A DNA stretch of 64,000 bases from contig NZ_RHHS01000040.1 of assembly GCF_003710935.1 (NCBI RefSeq), positions 1 to 64,000 of the forward strand, given 5' to 3'. A program made the position numbers and the translations under genes. The stretch is from Brevibacillus gelatini. Lineage in GTDB: Bacteria; Bacillota; Bacilli; Brevibacillales; Brevibacillaceae. The notes beneath the pieces are model-generated. The model had not been told where the DNA came from, did not search any database, and saw nothing but the letters and a program-made list of their open reading frames with translations. Below are positions 18,039-28,115 of the stretch, piece by piece (position 1 is the first letter of the stretch; each line of letters begins with the position of its first letter).

Positions 18039-18700
18039 AAATAACTTCTGCGGAGTTCGTTATCAGCGCTGTCGGACCTAAGCAATACCCGCAGGACGGC
18101 CTGCACGAGATCGCTCTCGTCGGCCGCTCCAATGTGGGCAAATCTTCCCTGCTCAACAAAATGATGAACCGCAAAGGGCTCGCGCGCACCAGCTCGCGGC
18201 CAGGGAAGACCCAGACGCTGAACTACTTCCGCGTCAACCAGATGCTCTATTTCGTCGACTTTCCCGGCTACGGATACGCCAAGGTCGCGAAGACGATCAA
18301 GGAACAGTGGGGAAAGATGATCGAGGGCTATTTGAAAAACCGGGAACAGTTGCGGTTCGTCATCCAACTGGTCGACATCCGTCATGCTCCATCCAAGGAC
18401 GACGTGGCGATGTACGATTGGTGCAAGCAAATCGGCATCCCGACCGTAGTGGTTGCGACCAAGGGCGACAAAATTGCGCGCGGCCGCTGGCTGCAGCACA
18501 CCAAGATCATCCGCCAGACCTTGAACATGCGCGGCGACGATACGCTCATCGTGTTTTCTTCGGAAACAGGACAAGGCAAGGATGAGCTGTGGGGAGAAAT
18601 CCTTCGCCGTCTGCGCGAAAAAGACCAGCCTGCGGCAGAGGAAGGAAGAGAGGCGGCGGACGCTTCTGTTCCTGCTGCGGCAAGCGAGACGGAACAGTAA
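18035..18700 (+). CDS. engB: Ribosome biogenesis GTPase EngB/YsxC
   Basis: 221 residues; ATG 18035 overlaps the lonA stop (ATGA). TRAFAC-class GTPase motifs are present: G1 [10 protein letters not shown]2 region [13 protein letters not shown]3 [11 protein letters not shown]4 TKGDK and a G5-like FSSETGQG. It is essential for late 50S assembly in Bacillus. lonA-ysxC is the conserved order. The C-terminal ~25 residues form a variable Glu/Ala-rich tail not found in most relatives. Confidence 0.94.
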   Translation: MKITSAEFVISAVGPKQYPQDGLHEIALVGRSNVGKSSLLNKMMNRKGLARTSSRPGKTQTLNYFRVNQMLYFVDFPGYGYAKVAKTIKEQWGKMIEGYLKNREQLRFVIQLVDIRHAPSKDDVAMYDWCKQIGIPTVVVATKGDKIARGRWLQHTKIIRQTLNMRGDDTLIVFSSETGQGKDELWGEILRRLREKDQPAAEEGREAADASVPAAASETEQ

Positions 18701-18751
18701 AACAGATACAGTCAAAGACCCAATCCGCAAGTGGGAAGGGGAGGCAGCTTT

Positions 18752-20104
18752 GTGAGCAAACTGGCTTGCTTTGCCGTACGCGGTGTGATCGAAGGCTTCT
18801 ACGGAACGCCCTGGACGCATGCAGAGCGGCTGGACATGATTGACTTTTTGCATCGCCACGACTACAATGCGTATTTCTACGCGCCCAAGGACGATGTGTT
18901 TCTGCGGGAGCGATGGATGGAGCCGCATCCGGAAGCGGCGATGCGCCAACTGGACGAATTGATTGCCAGCACGGCGGGGCGGGGTATGCAGTTTGTGTAT
19001 GGTGTAAGTCCTGGCCTCAGCATGGAATATGCAAATCCGGCTCACACAGAGTTGCTTGTCAAAAAATATCGGACGATGTACGACAAAGGCGTCCGGTATT
19101 TTTCCTTGTTGTTCGACGACATCCCGATGCAGCTGCTGCATGAACGGGATGTCGCGCAGTTTGCCCATCTCGCAGATGCTCACGTGCAGACAGCCCGGCG
19201 CGTGTATGAGCTGATGCAGGAGTGGGGAGAACCCGTCAAGCTGGTCGTCTGCCCGACGCAGTACAACGGCATTGGCAAAGAGCCGTACATCCGGTACCTT
19301 GGCCAGCATTTGCCCGAAGCGATTGACGTGTTCTGGACGGGGCGGTTTGTCTGCTCGCCGTATCTCACGGACGGGGATGCCGTTCGCTTCGCGGAGTACA
19401 CGGGGCACAAGCCGTTTTACTGGGATAACTACCCGGTCAACGACCTCGCGATGGCAAATGAGCTGCACATCGGTCCCTTGCGCCATCGCGATCCGGACTT
19501 GTGGCAGCACGCCGCAGGCTACGTGGCCAATGCAATGTCGCTTGCGGAATGCTCGAAAATTCCGTTGGCGACAACGGCGGCCTATTTGCGCGATCCGCAA
19601 GGCTATGATCCGACCGTGGCCTGGAAGCAGGCGGTGGAGGAGGTGGCAGGCAAGGACGATGCCGCAGCCTTTTTTGCGTTTGCAGATAATGTGCAAGGCT
19701 CGTTTTTGTGCGAAGTCGAGTCGCCGCGCCTGCTCGAAGCGTTCCTTTCCTTTCGCTTCCAGTTTTTGCAGGGAGATCGGAACAAGGCGGTGTCCGAGCT
19801 GACTTTGCTGTTCCGTGAAATGGAGCAAACCGCCCAGCAACTGCTCGGCGGGATGCGCAACCGAAAGCTCGCGCAGGAAGCGCGGCCCTGGATCGAAAAA
19901 TACCGCCACTGGGCAAAAGTCGGCCAGGCCGCCGTCGCCCTGATCGACCACGGTACTAGCGGCAAAATCCCGCAAGCCGCCTATCACCTGCTGCGGCTCA
20001 AACAGTGGATCAGGCGCACGGAGCGCTTGCCGCAAAAAGTATGCGGCCAGGTCATGCAACTGTTTGTTGACGCGATTTTGCAGGAACTACGAAAAAGCAA
20101 CTGA
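18752..20104 (+). CDS. GH84 beta-N-acetylglucosaminidase (O-GlcNAcase-like), cytoplasmic
   Basis: 450 residues; GTG 18752 sits behind AAGGGGAGG. The N-terminal 300 residues match the catalytic barrel of glycoside hydrolase family 84: GVIEGFYGTPWTHAERL (11-27), NAYFYAPKDD (39-48), FVYGVSPGL (81-89), the catalytic Asp pair D122-D123 in LLFDDIP, VVCPTQYNG, VFWTGRFVCS and YWDNYPVND. These are the positions used by human OGA and clostridial NagJ. No signal peptide, carbohydrate-binding or acetyltransferase domain is present. The enzyme should remove N-acetylglucosamine from a cytosolic substrate, which is unknown. It is probably transcribed with engB or from its own unseen promoter. Confidence 0.88.
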   Translation: MSKLACFAVRGVIEGFYGTPWTHAERLDMIDFLHRHDYNAYFYAPKDDVFLRERWMEPHPEAAMRQLDELIASTAGRGMQFVYGVSPGLSMEYANPAHTELLVKKYRTMYDKGVRYFSLLFDDIPMQLLHERDVAQFAHLADAHVQTARRVYELMQEWGEPVKLVVCPTQYNGIGKEPYIRYLGQHLPEAIDVFWTGRFVCSPYLTDGDAVRFAEYTGHKPFYWDNYPVNDLAMANELHIGPLRHRDPDLWQHAAGYVANAMSLAECSKIPLATTAAYLRDPQGYDPTVAWKQAVEEVAGKDDAAAFFAFADNVQGSFLCEVESPRLLEAFLSFRFQFLQGDRNKAVSELTLLFREMEQTAQQLLGGMRNRKLAQEARPWIEKYRHWAKVGQAAVALIDHGTSGKIPQAAYHLLRLKQWIRRTERLPQKVCGQVMQLFVDAILQELRKSN

Positions 20105-20149
20105 CCAGTGACTGACTGCTGGATCAGGGCTTTTTTCGCTTGCACAAAA

Positions 20150-20186
20150 AAGGTTCCTTTCCGGTTAGGGAGAAGGAACCTTCTTT
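20150..20186. terminator. Bidirectional terminator between GH84 gene and eamA
   Basis: AAGGTTCCTT (20150-20159) pairs perfectly with AAGGAACCTT (20173-20182). The A-run at 20146-20150 gives a U-run for the minus-strand transporter, and TTCTTTG gives a weaker one on the plus strand. Confidence 0.7.
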
Positions 20187-20192
20187 GTCATT

Positions 20193-21134
20193 TCAGGCAG
20201 ACTCTCGGCCTTCTTTTGCCTTGCCTTTGCGCGCGCGTGACTGTGCGAGCCATTGTCCAATCGGTAGCTCTGCCAAAATCATGCCGGTAAAAATCATCAG
20301 ACAGCCGGTCAACTGTCTGCCGCTTAATACCTCGTGGATAAAGACGTACGAAGTCAGTGCAGCGAACACAGGTTCAAGGGCGAAAATGAGCGCCACCCGC
20401 GTTGAACTCGTTTGCTTTTGCAAAGCCGTCTGGGCCAAAAAGGCGAGGGCGGTTGCAAAAATCGAAGTAACGATCAGCCCCATGGCCACTTCCGGGGCGA
20501 GCAGGATCGCCGGATCAAACGCACGGCCCCAGTCCTCGAAGAAAAAGGCGTAGACCCAGCTCATGACGGCAACAGTCCCGAGCTGAACGATTGCCAGCGG
20601 CAATGCCGCAAAGTGCGGCGCGTATTTTCCGGTAAAAACGATCTGCAAGGCGAAGCAAATCGCGCAGCCGAAAACGAGAACATCCCCCAAGTTGAAGGAG
20701 AAGCTATGGTTCTGTGTCAGCAGATACAAGCCTGCTGCTGCGAGGATGACGCCGATCACCGCCACAGGCTTGATCTTGTCTCGCAATAGCAAAAAGGAGA
20801 ACAGCGGAACAAGTACGACAGACAGGCCCGTAATGAATCCGGCTTTGGATGGCGTCGTGTACAAGAGGCCGACCGTTTGCAGCGCGTAGCCGAGACAGAG
20901 CCAAAAGCCGAGAATGATGCCGGAGCGAATGAGCGGGCCGCGAAAGGTTGCAAGCTGGTGGCGCGAGCGTATCAGCAAGATGACGAGCAAAAACAGGGCG
21001 GCCACCGTGAAGCGCACTGCGTTGAACGTATTGGGAGGCAGGGAGGCGATTGCCTGCTGCACAACCAAAAACGTCGTGCCCCAGATAAAAGCGATGAGAA
21101 GCAGCGTTATATCCGCCATCCATGGTTTTCTCAA
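20193..21134 (-). CDS. EamA/DMT-family permease
   Basis: 313 residues if the TTG at 21134 behind GGAGAGGAGAG is used; an ATG at 21179 would add 15 residues but has no ribosome site. Ten hydrophobic segments are visible in two repeats of five, beginning ADITLLLIAFIWGTTFLVVQ and, for the second half, LGDVLVFGCAICFALQIVF. The ALEPVFAALTSYV motif of EamA proteins is near the end. These are drug/metabolite exporters of unknown substrate in most cases. It faces the hem operon divergently. Confidence 0.88.
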   Translation of the reverse strand: MRKPWMADITLLLIAFIWGTTFLVVQQAIASLPPNTFNAVRFTVAALFLLVILLIRSRHQLATFRGPLIRSGIILGFWLCLGYALQTVGLLYTTPSKAGFITGLSVVLVPLFSFLLLRDKIKPVAVIGVILAAAGLYLLTQNHSFSFNLGDVLVFGCAICFALQIVFTGKYAPHFAALPLAIVQLGTVAVMSWVYAFFFEDWGRAFDPAILLAPEVAMGLIVTSIFATALAFLAQTALQKQTSSTRVALIFALEPVFAALTSYVFIHEVLSGRQLTGCLMIFTGMILAELPIGQWLAQSRARKGKAKEGRESA

Positions 21135-21418
21135 TGTCTGTTTTCTCTCCTCTCCGTCGGACTGTTTATAAAATTTCATATTTGAGACGTATAGCCAGCA
21201 TCATACGTGATTCAAAGCCGGATTTCAAGCGGATTCATTCGCGATTTGTCGCTTTTTGCAGCCGGTTGAAAGCTGTTTTTTCGACAAGGGAAGCGCCCAA
21301 AAGTGTGTTCAGTTAAAAAACTTTTCACAATTACTCGTGGCTGACTCGGGACATAATGATATAATAATAGTGCATTTTACACATGGCGTATGCACGATTG
21401 TCATTCTGGGAGGACACT

Positions 21419-22780
21419 ATGGATATTCTTTTGCTGGGCTTAAACTACAAAACAGCGCCTGTCGAAGTTCGCGAAAAGTTTACATTCAGCGATGATGGGA
21501 CTGCACGCGCTCTTCATCTTCTCTCCCAGACGAAGAGTATTGCAGAATGTGTCATCCTCGGGACATGTAACCGTACAGAACTGTATGTCGTCTGCGATCA
21601 GGCCAATATCGGCCGTGACTATACCCTTCGCTTTCTGGCGGAATGGTTCGGTGTGGAAAAAGAGAAATTCAAGGCTCACCTTTATATAAAAGAAAATGAA
21701 CAGGCAATTGAACATTTGTTCAGAGTGTCTGCCGGTCTCGATTCCATGGTGATGGGAGAGACGCAAATTCTCGGACAAGTCCGCGATGCGTTCCTGATGG
21801 CACAGGAGCTGAAAACGACGGGGACGGTGTTCAACACGCTGTTCAAGCAAGCGATTACATTTGCCAAGCGCGCGCATACGGAGACCGCGATCGGACAAAA
21901 TGCCGTATCGGTCAGCTATGCTGCCGTCGAACTGGGGAAAAAGATTTTCGGCTCTTTTGCAGGGAAGTCTGTCCTGATTGTCGGAGCGGGCAAGATGAGC
22001 GAGCTGACGGCCAAACATTTGCACGCCAATGGTTCCGAGCGCGTCATGGTGGCAAACCGCACATTGGAGCGGGCACAGCTTTTGGCGGAAAAATTCAAGG
22101 GAGATTCCTGTACGATGGAGCAGTTGCCTGAGGCGCTGCTCACTGCCGACATCGTCATCAGCTCTACGGGAGCAACCGGATACATCCTGGGCAAAAAGGA
22201 TCTGGCACCGATCATGAAGCAAAGAAAACACCGCCCGCTGTTCATGGTGGACATTGCGGTTCCGCGTGACCTGAATCCTGACCTGCACGAGCTGGATAAC
22301 GTCTTTTTGTACGACATCGATGATCTGGAAGGAATTGTCGCAAGCAATATCGCAGAACGTTCGCGGGAAGCAGAACGGCTCGATGCGATGATTGAAGAAG
22401 AGATTGTGGCCTTTACGACCTGGTATCAGACGCTGGGGGTAGCGCCCCTGATTGCCGCGCTGCGTGAAAAGACGCTCGGCATTCATGGCGAAGCGATGCG
22501 CAAGATTGAAAACAAGCTGCCGAACTTGACCGAGCGGGAAATGCACATCATCCGCAAGACGACCAAAGGCATCGTCAACCAGCTCATGCATGATCCGGTC
22601 GTGCGTCTGAAGGAAATGGCAGCAACCAAATCCGGCGAGGAAGTGCTGGATATTTTCACCAAGATGTTTGCCCTGGAAGAAATTTTGGAGCGCAAAGAGC
22701 AGGAAGCGCTCTGGGCAGACGACAAAAGCAAGCAGCCGGCAGCTCGCGAGCAGGTTCTGGCTTCCCGCGTGCCGAAATAA
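21419..22780 (+). CDS. hemA: Glutamyl-tRNA reductase
   Basis: 453 residues, ATG 21419 behind TGGGAGGA. It catalyses the first committed step of C5-pathway tetrapyrrole synthesis, reducing Glu-tRNA to glutamate-1-semialdehyde. The catalytic cysteine is C50 in LGTCNRTE. The substrate loop has GLDSMVMGETQILGQV, the NADPH fold VLIVGAGKMSEL, and the C-terminal dimerisation helices. A -10 TATAAT lies at 21360-21365 without a convincing -35. It opens the hemAXCDBL operon. Confidence 0.96.
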   Translation: MDILLLGLNYKTAPVEVREKFTFSDDGTARALHLLSQTKSIAECVILGTCNRTELYVVCDQANIGRDYTLRFLAEWFGVEKEKFKAHLYIKENEQAIEHLFRVSAGLDSMVMGETQILGQVRDAFLMAQELKTTGTVFNTLFKQAITFAKRAHTETAIGQNAVSVSYAAVELGKKIFGSFAGKSVLIVGAGKMSELTAKHLHANGSERVMVANRTLERAQLLAEKFKGDSCTMEQLPEALLTADIVISSTGATGYILGKKDLAPIMKQRKHRPLFMVDIAVPRDLNPDLHELDNVFLYDIDDLEGIVASNIAERSREAERLDAMIEEEIVAFTTWYQTLGVAPLIAALREKTLGIHGEAMRKIENKLPNLTEREMHIIRKTTKGIVNQLMHDPVVRLKEMAATKSGEEVLDIFTKMFALEEILERKEQEALWADDKSKQPAAREQVLASRVPK

Positions 22781-22854
22781 GACCTTCTCTTCTTTGAAAA
22801 GAAAGATAGATTGCCATTGATAGAAACCGATAGGGGAAAGAGGGGAGAGAGTGC

Positions 22855-23673
22855 ATGGCCGAGGTGAGATGGATCTACGACCTGACGATCTTTCTCTACG
22901 CTGCAAGTGTTCTCTTCTATTTTAACGACTTCTTGCAAAGCAACCGGAAAGTCAATCGTCTGGCTTTCGGGTTGCTTATTGTCGTTTGGGCCTTGCAAAC
23001 TGCTTTTTTTGTGTCGCAGACCGTGATGAAAGCTTACTTTCCTGTCATTACGCTGTTCGAGACGCTCTTTTTTTACTCGTGGGTGCTGGTAAGTTTGTCA
23101 CTTGTCTTACACTATTTTTTTCGCATTGATTTACTGGTTTTTTTTACAAATATTATCGGGTTTGTCGTTCTGGTCATGTCGATGTTTTTGCCAGAGACGC
23201 CCATCGTCGCAGTATCTGACGTCCTGACCTCGGAGCTGCTCTTGACGCACGTGACGCTGGCGATGTTCAGCTACGGCGCATTTTCGCTGTCGATGATTTT
23301 TTCCGCCATGTACCTGTTGCAGCATAAGATGCTCAAGGGGCGTCGCTGGAATCCGCTTCTGCGCAGGCTGCCCAGCCTCGACCAGTTGGAGGGCTACGCC
23401 TATCGGATGAATATGCTCGGCGTGCCAATGCTGCTTCTTTCGATTGTACTGGGGATTATTTGGGGAAAAATGGTACTGCCGGAGAAGTTTTGGCTGGACT
23501 CCAAGGTGGTTACTTCCATGCTTGTTTTGGCCAGCTATTCGTTCTGGCTGTACAAACGCTATCGGGATACGCTGCAAATGCGCAGACTGGCCCAGTGGAA
23601 CGTCCTCGCGTTTTTGCTTTTGCTCATCAACTTTTTAGGCATTACGACTTCTACATTTCACAGCTGGTGGTAG
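22855..23673 (+). CDS. hemX: HemX, cytochrome-c-assembly-type membrane protein
   Basis: 272 residues, ATG 22855 behind GAGGGGAGAGAG. Eight hydrophobic helices fit the CcsA/HemX family (PF01578); visible are IYDLTIFLYAASVLFYFNDF and the LAMFSYGAFSLSMIFSAMYL helix with its conserved Tyr-Gly. The tryptophan-rich heme-handling motif of CcsA is not seen. In Bacillus HemX lowers the level of HemA. The place between hemA and hemC is canonical. Confidence 0.9.
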   Translation: MAEVRWIYDLTIFLYAASVLFYFNDFLQSNRKVNRLAFGLLIVVWALQTAFFVSQTVMKAYFPVITLFETLFFYSWVLVSLSLVLHYFFRIDLLVFFTNIIGFVVLVMSMFLPETPIVAVSDVLTSELLLTHVTLAMFSYGAFSLSMIFSAMYLLQHKMLKGRRWNPLLRRLPSLDQLEGYAYRMNMLGVPMLLLSIVLGIIWGKMVLPEKFWLDSKVVTSMLVLASYSFWLYKRYRDTLQMRRLAQWNVLAFLLLLINFLGITTSTFHSWW

Positions 23674-23697
23674 TGGCTGTTCATCAAGGAGGCTGTC

Positions 23698-24627
23698 ATG
23701 GGAAAATGGAAAGTAGGGACGCGTCGCAGCAAGCTGGCGCTCACCCAGACGAATTGGGTTGTGCAAAAACTGAAGGAGATCGCGCCGCAAGCTGAATTTG
23801 AGCTGCACGAAATCGTGACGAAGGGCGACCGCATTCTCGATGTGACGCTGTCCAAGGTTGGCGGAAAAGGGCTTTTTGTCAAAGAAATCGAACAGTCCCT
23901 GTACGATAAGGAAACGGATTTTGCGGTGCACAGCTTGAAGGACATGCCGGCTGAATTGCCGGAGGGCCTTGTGATCGGTGCGATTCCGAAGCGGGTTGAC
24001 CCGCGGGACGTCCTCTTGTCCCTGGATGGCAAGACGCTGGATGAACTGAAAGAGGGAGCATTGGTAGGCACGAGCAGCCTGCGCCGCAGCGCACAGCTTC
24101 TCGCCTATCGCCCGGACATTCAGATCGAATCGCTGCGCGGCAACATTGATACGCGCATCCGCAAGCTGGAAGAAGGCAACTTTGATGCGATCATCCTGGC
24201 GGCAGCGGGTCTTGAGCGCGTCAACTACAAAGGGAACATTTCGCAGTATTTGCCTGTGGAAATCAGCCTGCCCGCAGTAGGTCAGGGAGCGCTCGCCATC
24301 GAATGCCGCGCCGACGACGAAGAGACGCTGGCCTTGTTGAAGCAGCTCGACGACGAACCGACGCGACTGGCGGTGACAGCCGAGCGCAGCTTCCTGCACA
24401 AGCTGCAAGGCGGCTGCCAGGTTCCGATCGGGGCATACGCAACGGTAGGCGAAGACAAGCAGATCACCTTGACCGGAATGGTCGGCTCGCCAGACGGAAA
24501 ACAAATGTTCAAAAACACGGCGACTGGCCGCGATCCACTGGCGCTCGGCGTACAGGTAGCGGAAGCGCTTCTGGCGCAAGGAGCTGGCGAGGTGCTCGCA
24601 CAGGTGCTGCGGGAGAACGAGCAATGA
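23698..24627 (+). CDS. hemC: Hydroxymethylbilane synthase (porphobilinogen deaminase)
   Basis: 309 residues, ATG 23698 behind AAGGAGG. It links four porphobilinogens into hydroxymethylbilane. Signatures: [14 protein letters not shown] (7-20), VHSLKDMP with the catalytic Asp (78-84), [11 protein letters not shown], and C240 in [10 protein letters not shown], which carries the dipyrromethane cofactor. Its stop overlaps the hemD start (ATGA). Confidence 0.96.
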   Translation: MGKWKVGTRRSKLALTQTNWVVQKLKEIAPQAEFELHEIVTKGDRILDVTLSKVGGKGLFVKEIEQSLYDKETDFAVHSLKDMPAELPEGLVIGAIPKRVDPRDVLLSLDGKTLDELKEGALVGTSSLRRSAQLLAYRPDIQIESLRGNIDTRIRKLEEGNFDAIILAAAGLERVNYKGNISQYLPVEISLPAVGQGALAIECRADDEETLALLKQLDDEPTRLAVTAERSFLHKLQGGCQVPIGAYATVGEDKQITLTGMVGSPDGKQMFKNTATGRDPLALGVQVAEALLAQGAGEVLAQVLRENEQ

Positions 24628-25418
24628 CAACCGATGGATCGCGCGGGCCGCTTGCGGGCAAGCGCATCATGGTGACGCGGGCGAAAAGCCAGGTGCAGGA
24701 GCTGGTGGAAAAAATCGAGCGGCTGGGCGGAGAGGCGTATGCCTTTCCGCTCTTGAAAATGATCCCGCCCGCAGACAAAACCAAGCTCGACGAAGCCATC
24801 CGGGAGCTTGCGAGCTACGACTGGGTGATGTTTACCAGTGTCAATGGCGTGCGGTTTTTTCTGGAACGAATGGAGCAGGTGGGAGCCAGCTTCGCGTCGT
24901 TTTCCGGGAAGATCGCCGCAGTCGGGCCAAAGACCGCACAGGCTCTGACAAAGCACGGGCTTGCGGTTGCGGTCATTCCCTCCGATTATGTGGCGGAAGG
25001 GTTGCTTGCCAGCTTGCATGACCAGTTGCAGCCAGGGCAGCGTGTACTGCTGCCGCGAGCCGATATTGCGCGCAAGGCTTTGCCGGCAGAGTTGAAGGAG
25101 CTGGGGCTTGCCGTGACAGAGGTAGACGTCTATCACACGGTGATCGACGGGACATTGGCGCCGGAAGCGGCGCAACAGCTGCAAGAAGGCCGGATTGATG
25201 TCATTTTGTTTACCAGTTCATCTACCGTGACTCATTTCATCCAGGCGCTGGCGCCGTTTGCCTCGCCAGGCTGGCTGGATCAGGTGCGGATTGCCTGCAT
25301 CGGTCCGATCACGGCCGAGACAGCCAGAAAAAACGGACTAGCCGTCGATGTGGTTGCAAGCGAGTACACCGTGGATGGACTGCTGGAAGCTTTACGAGAG
25401 AATCTGGGAGGGAATTGA
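24624..25418 (+). CDS. hemD: Uroporphyrinogen-III synthase
   Basis: 264 residues starting with ATG 24624 inside the hemC stop. It cyclises hydroxymethylbilane with inversion of ring D. HemD proteins diverge strongly; visible features are the opening [27 protein letters not shown] (about 62-76), [28 protein letters not shown] and the final [17 protein letters not shown]. Length and position agree with the family. hemB starts two bases after its stop. Confidence 0.93.
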   Translation: MTTDGSRGPLAGKRIMVTRAKSQVQELVEKIERLGGEAYAFPLLKMIPPADKTKLDEAIRELASYDWVMFTSVNGVRFFLERMEQVGASFASFSGKIAAVGPKTAQALTKHGLAVAVIPSDYVAEGLLASLHDQLQPGQRVLLPRADIARKALPAELKELGLAVTEVDVYHTVIDGTLAPEAAQQLQEGRIDVILFTSSSTVTHFIQALAPFASPGWLDQVRIACIGPITAETARKNGLAVDVVASEYTVDGLLEALRENLGGN

Positions 25419-25419
25419 C

Positions 25420-26394
25420 ATGGCACTTACATTTGATCGTCATCGCCGCCTGCGCAAAAGCGCGGCAATGCGCAATCTGGTACGGGAAAATCACGTTCGC
25501 GTGGAGGACCTGATTTATCCTCTGTTTGTGGTGGAAGGGACCGGGATTAAAAACGAGATTGCTTCCATGCCAGGCGTGTATCAGCTCTCCCTGGATATGT
25601 TGGCGGAAGAAATGAAGGAAATCGCGGAGCTGGGCATTCAGTCGGTTCTGATGTTTGGCGTGCCATCGCACAAGGACGCTTGCGGAACGGAAGCGTACAA
25701 CGACGAGGCGATTACACAGCAAGCCATCCGGCAGATCAAAAAAGACCATCCGGAAATGATCGTGATTGCCGATACGTGCCTGTGTGAATACACCGATCAC
25801 GGACATTGCGGCGTCATTCACGAGGGCGAAGTTGTCAATGACGAGACGCTGGAGCTGTTGGGCAAGACTGCTGTGTCCCAGGCAAAAGCCGGGGCGGACA
25901 TCATTGCGCCATCCAACATGATGGACGGCTTCGTGATCGCCATCCGCGAAGCGTTGGACGAAGCGGGCTTCCAGAAAATTCCGATCATGTCCTACGCAGT
26001 GAAATACGCGTCCTCCTTCTACGGACCATTCCGCGATGCGGCTGGATCGACACCGCAGTTTGGCGACCGCAAGAGCTATCAGATGGACCCGGCAAACGCA
26101 CGCGAAGGCTTGCGCGAAGCGGCTTCCGATGTGAAGGAAGGGGCAGACTTCTTGATCGTGAAGCCAGGACTGGCCTTCATGGACATGGTGCTGCGTCTGC
26201 GTGAAAACTTCAACCTGCCGATCGTCGCCTACAATGTGAGTGCCGAGTATTCCATGGTCAAAGCCGCTGCGCAAAACGGCTGGATCGACGAAGAGCGGAT
26301 CGTGATGGAAACGTTGGTTGGCTTCAAACGGGCTGGTGCGGACCTGATTATTACGTACCATGCCAAAGATGTCGCAAAATGGCTGGCGAGGTGA
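25420..26394 (+). CDS. hemB: Delta-aminolevulinic acid dehydratase (porphobilinogen synthase)
   Basis: 324 residues; ATG 25420 follows GGGAGGGAATTGAC. It condenses two aminolevulinates into porphobilinogen. The cysteine-rich catalytic zinc site is intact ([15 protein letters not shown]), as are the Schiff-base lysine regions [15 protein letters not shown] and [11 protein letters not shown]. This places it in the zinc-dependent group. Translation is nearly coupled to hemD (2-base gap) and hemL (7-base gap). Confidence 0.96.
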   Translation: MALTFDRHRRLRKSAAMRNLVRENHVRVEDLIYPLFVVEGTGIKNEIASMPGVYQLSLDMLAEEMKEIAELGIQSVLMFGVPSHKDACGTEAYNDEAITQQAIRQIKKDHPEMIVIADTCLCEYTDHGHCGVIHEGEVVNDETLELLGKTAVSQAKAGADIIAPSNMMDGFVIAIREALDEAGFQKIPIMSYAVKYASSFYGPFRDAAGSTPQFGDRKSYQMDPANAREGLREAASDVKEGADFLIVKPGLAFMDMVLRLRENFNLPIVAYNVSAEYSMVKAAAQNGWIDEERIVMETLVGFKRAGADLIITYHAKDVAKWLAR

Positions 26395-26401
26395 GGAAGC
26401 G

Positions 26402-27694
26402 ATGACAAGAGAAAAATCGACGCAGTTGTTTGCAGAAGCACAGAAATACATACCAGGCGGAGTGAACAGCCCGGTGCGGGCGTTCAAGAGCGTGGGAGGC
26501 AATCCGGTCTACATTGCCAAAGGGGAAGGCTCCCGGATATTTGATGTGGACGGCAACAGCTACATTGACTACATTGGCTCCTGGGGACCGCTCATTCTCG
26601 GACATGCGCATCCGCGCGTACTGGCCGCAATTACGGAAGTGGCGGCGCTGGGCACGAGCTTCGGTGCGCCGACAGAGCGTGAAACCGAAATGGCCAAGCT
26701 CGTATGCGAGCTGGTGCCGTCCGTAGAAGTCGTGCGCATGGTCAACTCCGGGACAGAGGCGACGATGAGCGCCCTGCGGCTGGCACGCGGCTATACGAAG
26801 CGCAACAAAATCATGAAGTTCGAAGGCTGCTACCACGGCCATGCGGACAGCTTGCTGATTAAGGCAGGCTCCGGTGTCGCTACGCTCGGTCTGCCGGATA
26901 GCCCGGGAGTGCCGGAAGGGACAGCTTTGAATACGATCACGGTTCCTTACAACGATTTGGACAGTGTGAAGCTCGCCTTCGAAACGTTCGGCGACGACCT
27001 GGCGGCTGTCATCGTGGAGCCGATTGGCGGCAATATGGGTGTTGTACCGCCACTGCCCGGCTTTTTGGAAGGGTTGCGCGAGATTACGGCGAAATACGGC
27101 ACGCTGCTTATTTTCGATGAAGTCATGACGGGCTTCCGCGTCGCGCTTGGCGGTGCCCAACAGCTGTACGGCATCACGCCAGACCTGACCACGATGGGCA
27201 AAGTCATCGGCGGCGGTCTTCCGGTAGGAGCCTACGGCGGCAAACGGGAGATCATGCAGCAGATTGCTCCGGCAGGGCCGATCTACCAGGCGGGAACGCT
27301 TTCCGGCAACCCGCTGGCGATGGCGGCCGGCTTGACCACGCTGCAAGAGCTGAGCAAGCCGGGGGTATATGAACATCTGGAAAAATTGTCGGCACGTCTC
27401 GGGGAAGGTCTTGCGGAAAACGCCCGCAAACTGGGTATCCCGCACACGATGAACCGGGTCGGCTCCATGGTTTGCCTGTTCTTTACCGATACGCCTGTCA
27501 TCAACTACGAAACAGCGAAAACGGCTGATCTGGAGCGTTTTTCCGCTTACTTCAGCTACATGCTGGAAGAAGGCGTCATGCTTCCGCCGTCCCAGTTCGA
27601 AGGGATGTTCGTCTCGCTGGCGCATACCGAGGAAGATATTGAGCGCACGATTGAAGCAAGCTACCGCGCGATGCAAAAAACGCTGAAAGCCTAA
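26402..27694 (+). CDS. hemL: Glutamate-1-semialdehyde 2,1-aminomutase
   Basis: 430 residues, ATG 26402 behind GAGGTGAGGA. A PLP enzyme giving 5-aminolevulinate from the HemA product. Motifs: [11 protein letters not shown] (18-28), the cofactor-binding [23 protein letters not shown], and the PLP lysine in [18 protein letters not shown]. It is the last gene of this hem operon and is followed by a strong terminator. Confidence 0.96.
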   Translation: MTREKSTQLFAEAQKYIPGGVNSPVRAFKSVGGNPVYIAKGEGSRIFDVDGNSYIDYIGSWGPLILGHAHPRVLAAITEVAALGTSFGAPTERETEMAKLVCELVPSVEVVRMVNSGTEATMSALRLARGYTKRNKIMKFEGCYHGHADSLLIKAGSGVATLGLPDSPGVPEGTALNTITVPYNDLDSVKLAFETFGDDLAAVIVEPIGGNMGVVPPLPGFLEGLREITAKYGTLLIFDEVMTGFRVALGGAQQLYGITPDLTTMGKVIGGGLPVGAYGGKREIMQQIAPAGPIYQAGTLSGNPLAMAAGLTTLQELSKPGVYEHLEKLSARLGEGLAENARKLGIPHTMNRVGSMVCLFFTDTPVINYETAKTADLERFSAYFSYMLEEGVMLPPSQFEGMFVSLAHTEEDIERTIEASYRAMQKTLKA

Positions 27695-27720
27695 AGCGAG
27701 CGCCAAAAAACATAAGCAAG

Positions 27721-27754
27721 CACCTCCTGACTGATTTTCGGGAGGTGTTTTTTC
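27721..27754 (+). terminator. Terminator after hemL
   Basis: CACCTCC (27721-27727) pairs with GGAGGTG (27741-27747), followed by TTTTTTCT. Confidence 0.82.
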
Positions 27755-27829
27755 TGTTAAGAAACATGATGCACAGCAGGATTTTGCGATCGAGTCTGAG
27801 AATAGGAGGGGAGCATAGAGGGATCATGC

Positions 27830-28096
27830 GGCGGAGAGCAGAGAACGCGTACGACAAAGGCATCCCACTCCGTCAAGCAACGGGTCTAAGTATCTTGTAA
27901 AAAATCGAGACGAGTTGTACAAGCAGTACGGAATCGATCATGGGATTTTCGCGTTTGGTAATCCTACTAAATGGAAAGCCCCGGCGGGCCAGGAAGAAGT
28001 TTTCCTGCAAAAAGAGCCTGCAAGTTTTTCCTGGATGCCAGCGACAAGAAAGAGCAGCTCACCCCCAAAGGATTGAAGCGGTTTACGCGCAGATAG
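27830..28096 (+). pseudogene. Decayed gene of unknown function
   Basis: No long frame is open between hemL and the hydrolase, but protein-like stretches can be stitched across frameshifts: YDKGIPLRQATGLS (to about 27890), then KYLVKNRDELYKQYGIDHG and NPTKWKAPAGQEEVFLQKEP (about 27890-28020). After a shift in a T-run near 28026 comes FLDASDKKEQLTPKGLKRF, ending in TAG at 28094. The first part could be a small helix-turn-helix. I do not recognise the family. It is probably an inactivated gene; 27756-27829 shows nothing. Confidence 0.45.
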
Positions 28097-28115
28097 CAGA
28101 AAGGAGCAGATGCAG

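Noticed and set aside
17963-20059. 698-codon minus-strand frame opposite engB and the GH84 gene
   Set aside because: Both sense genes have complete catalytic motifs; the antisense frame has none.
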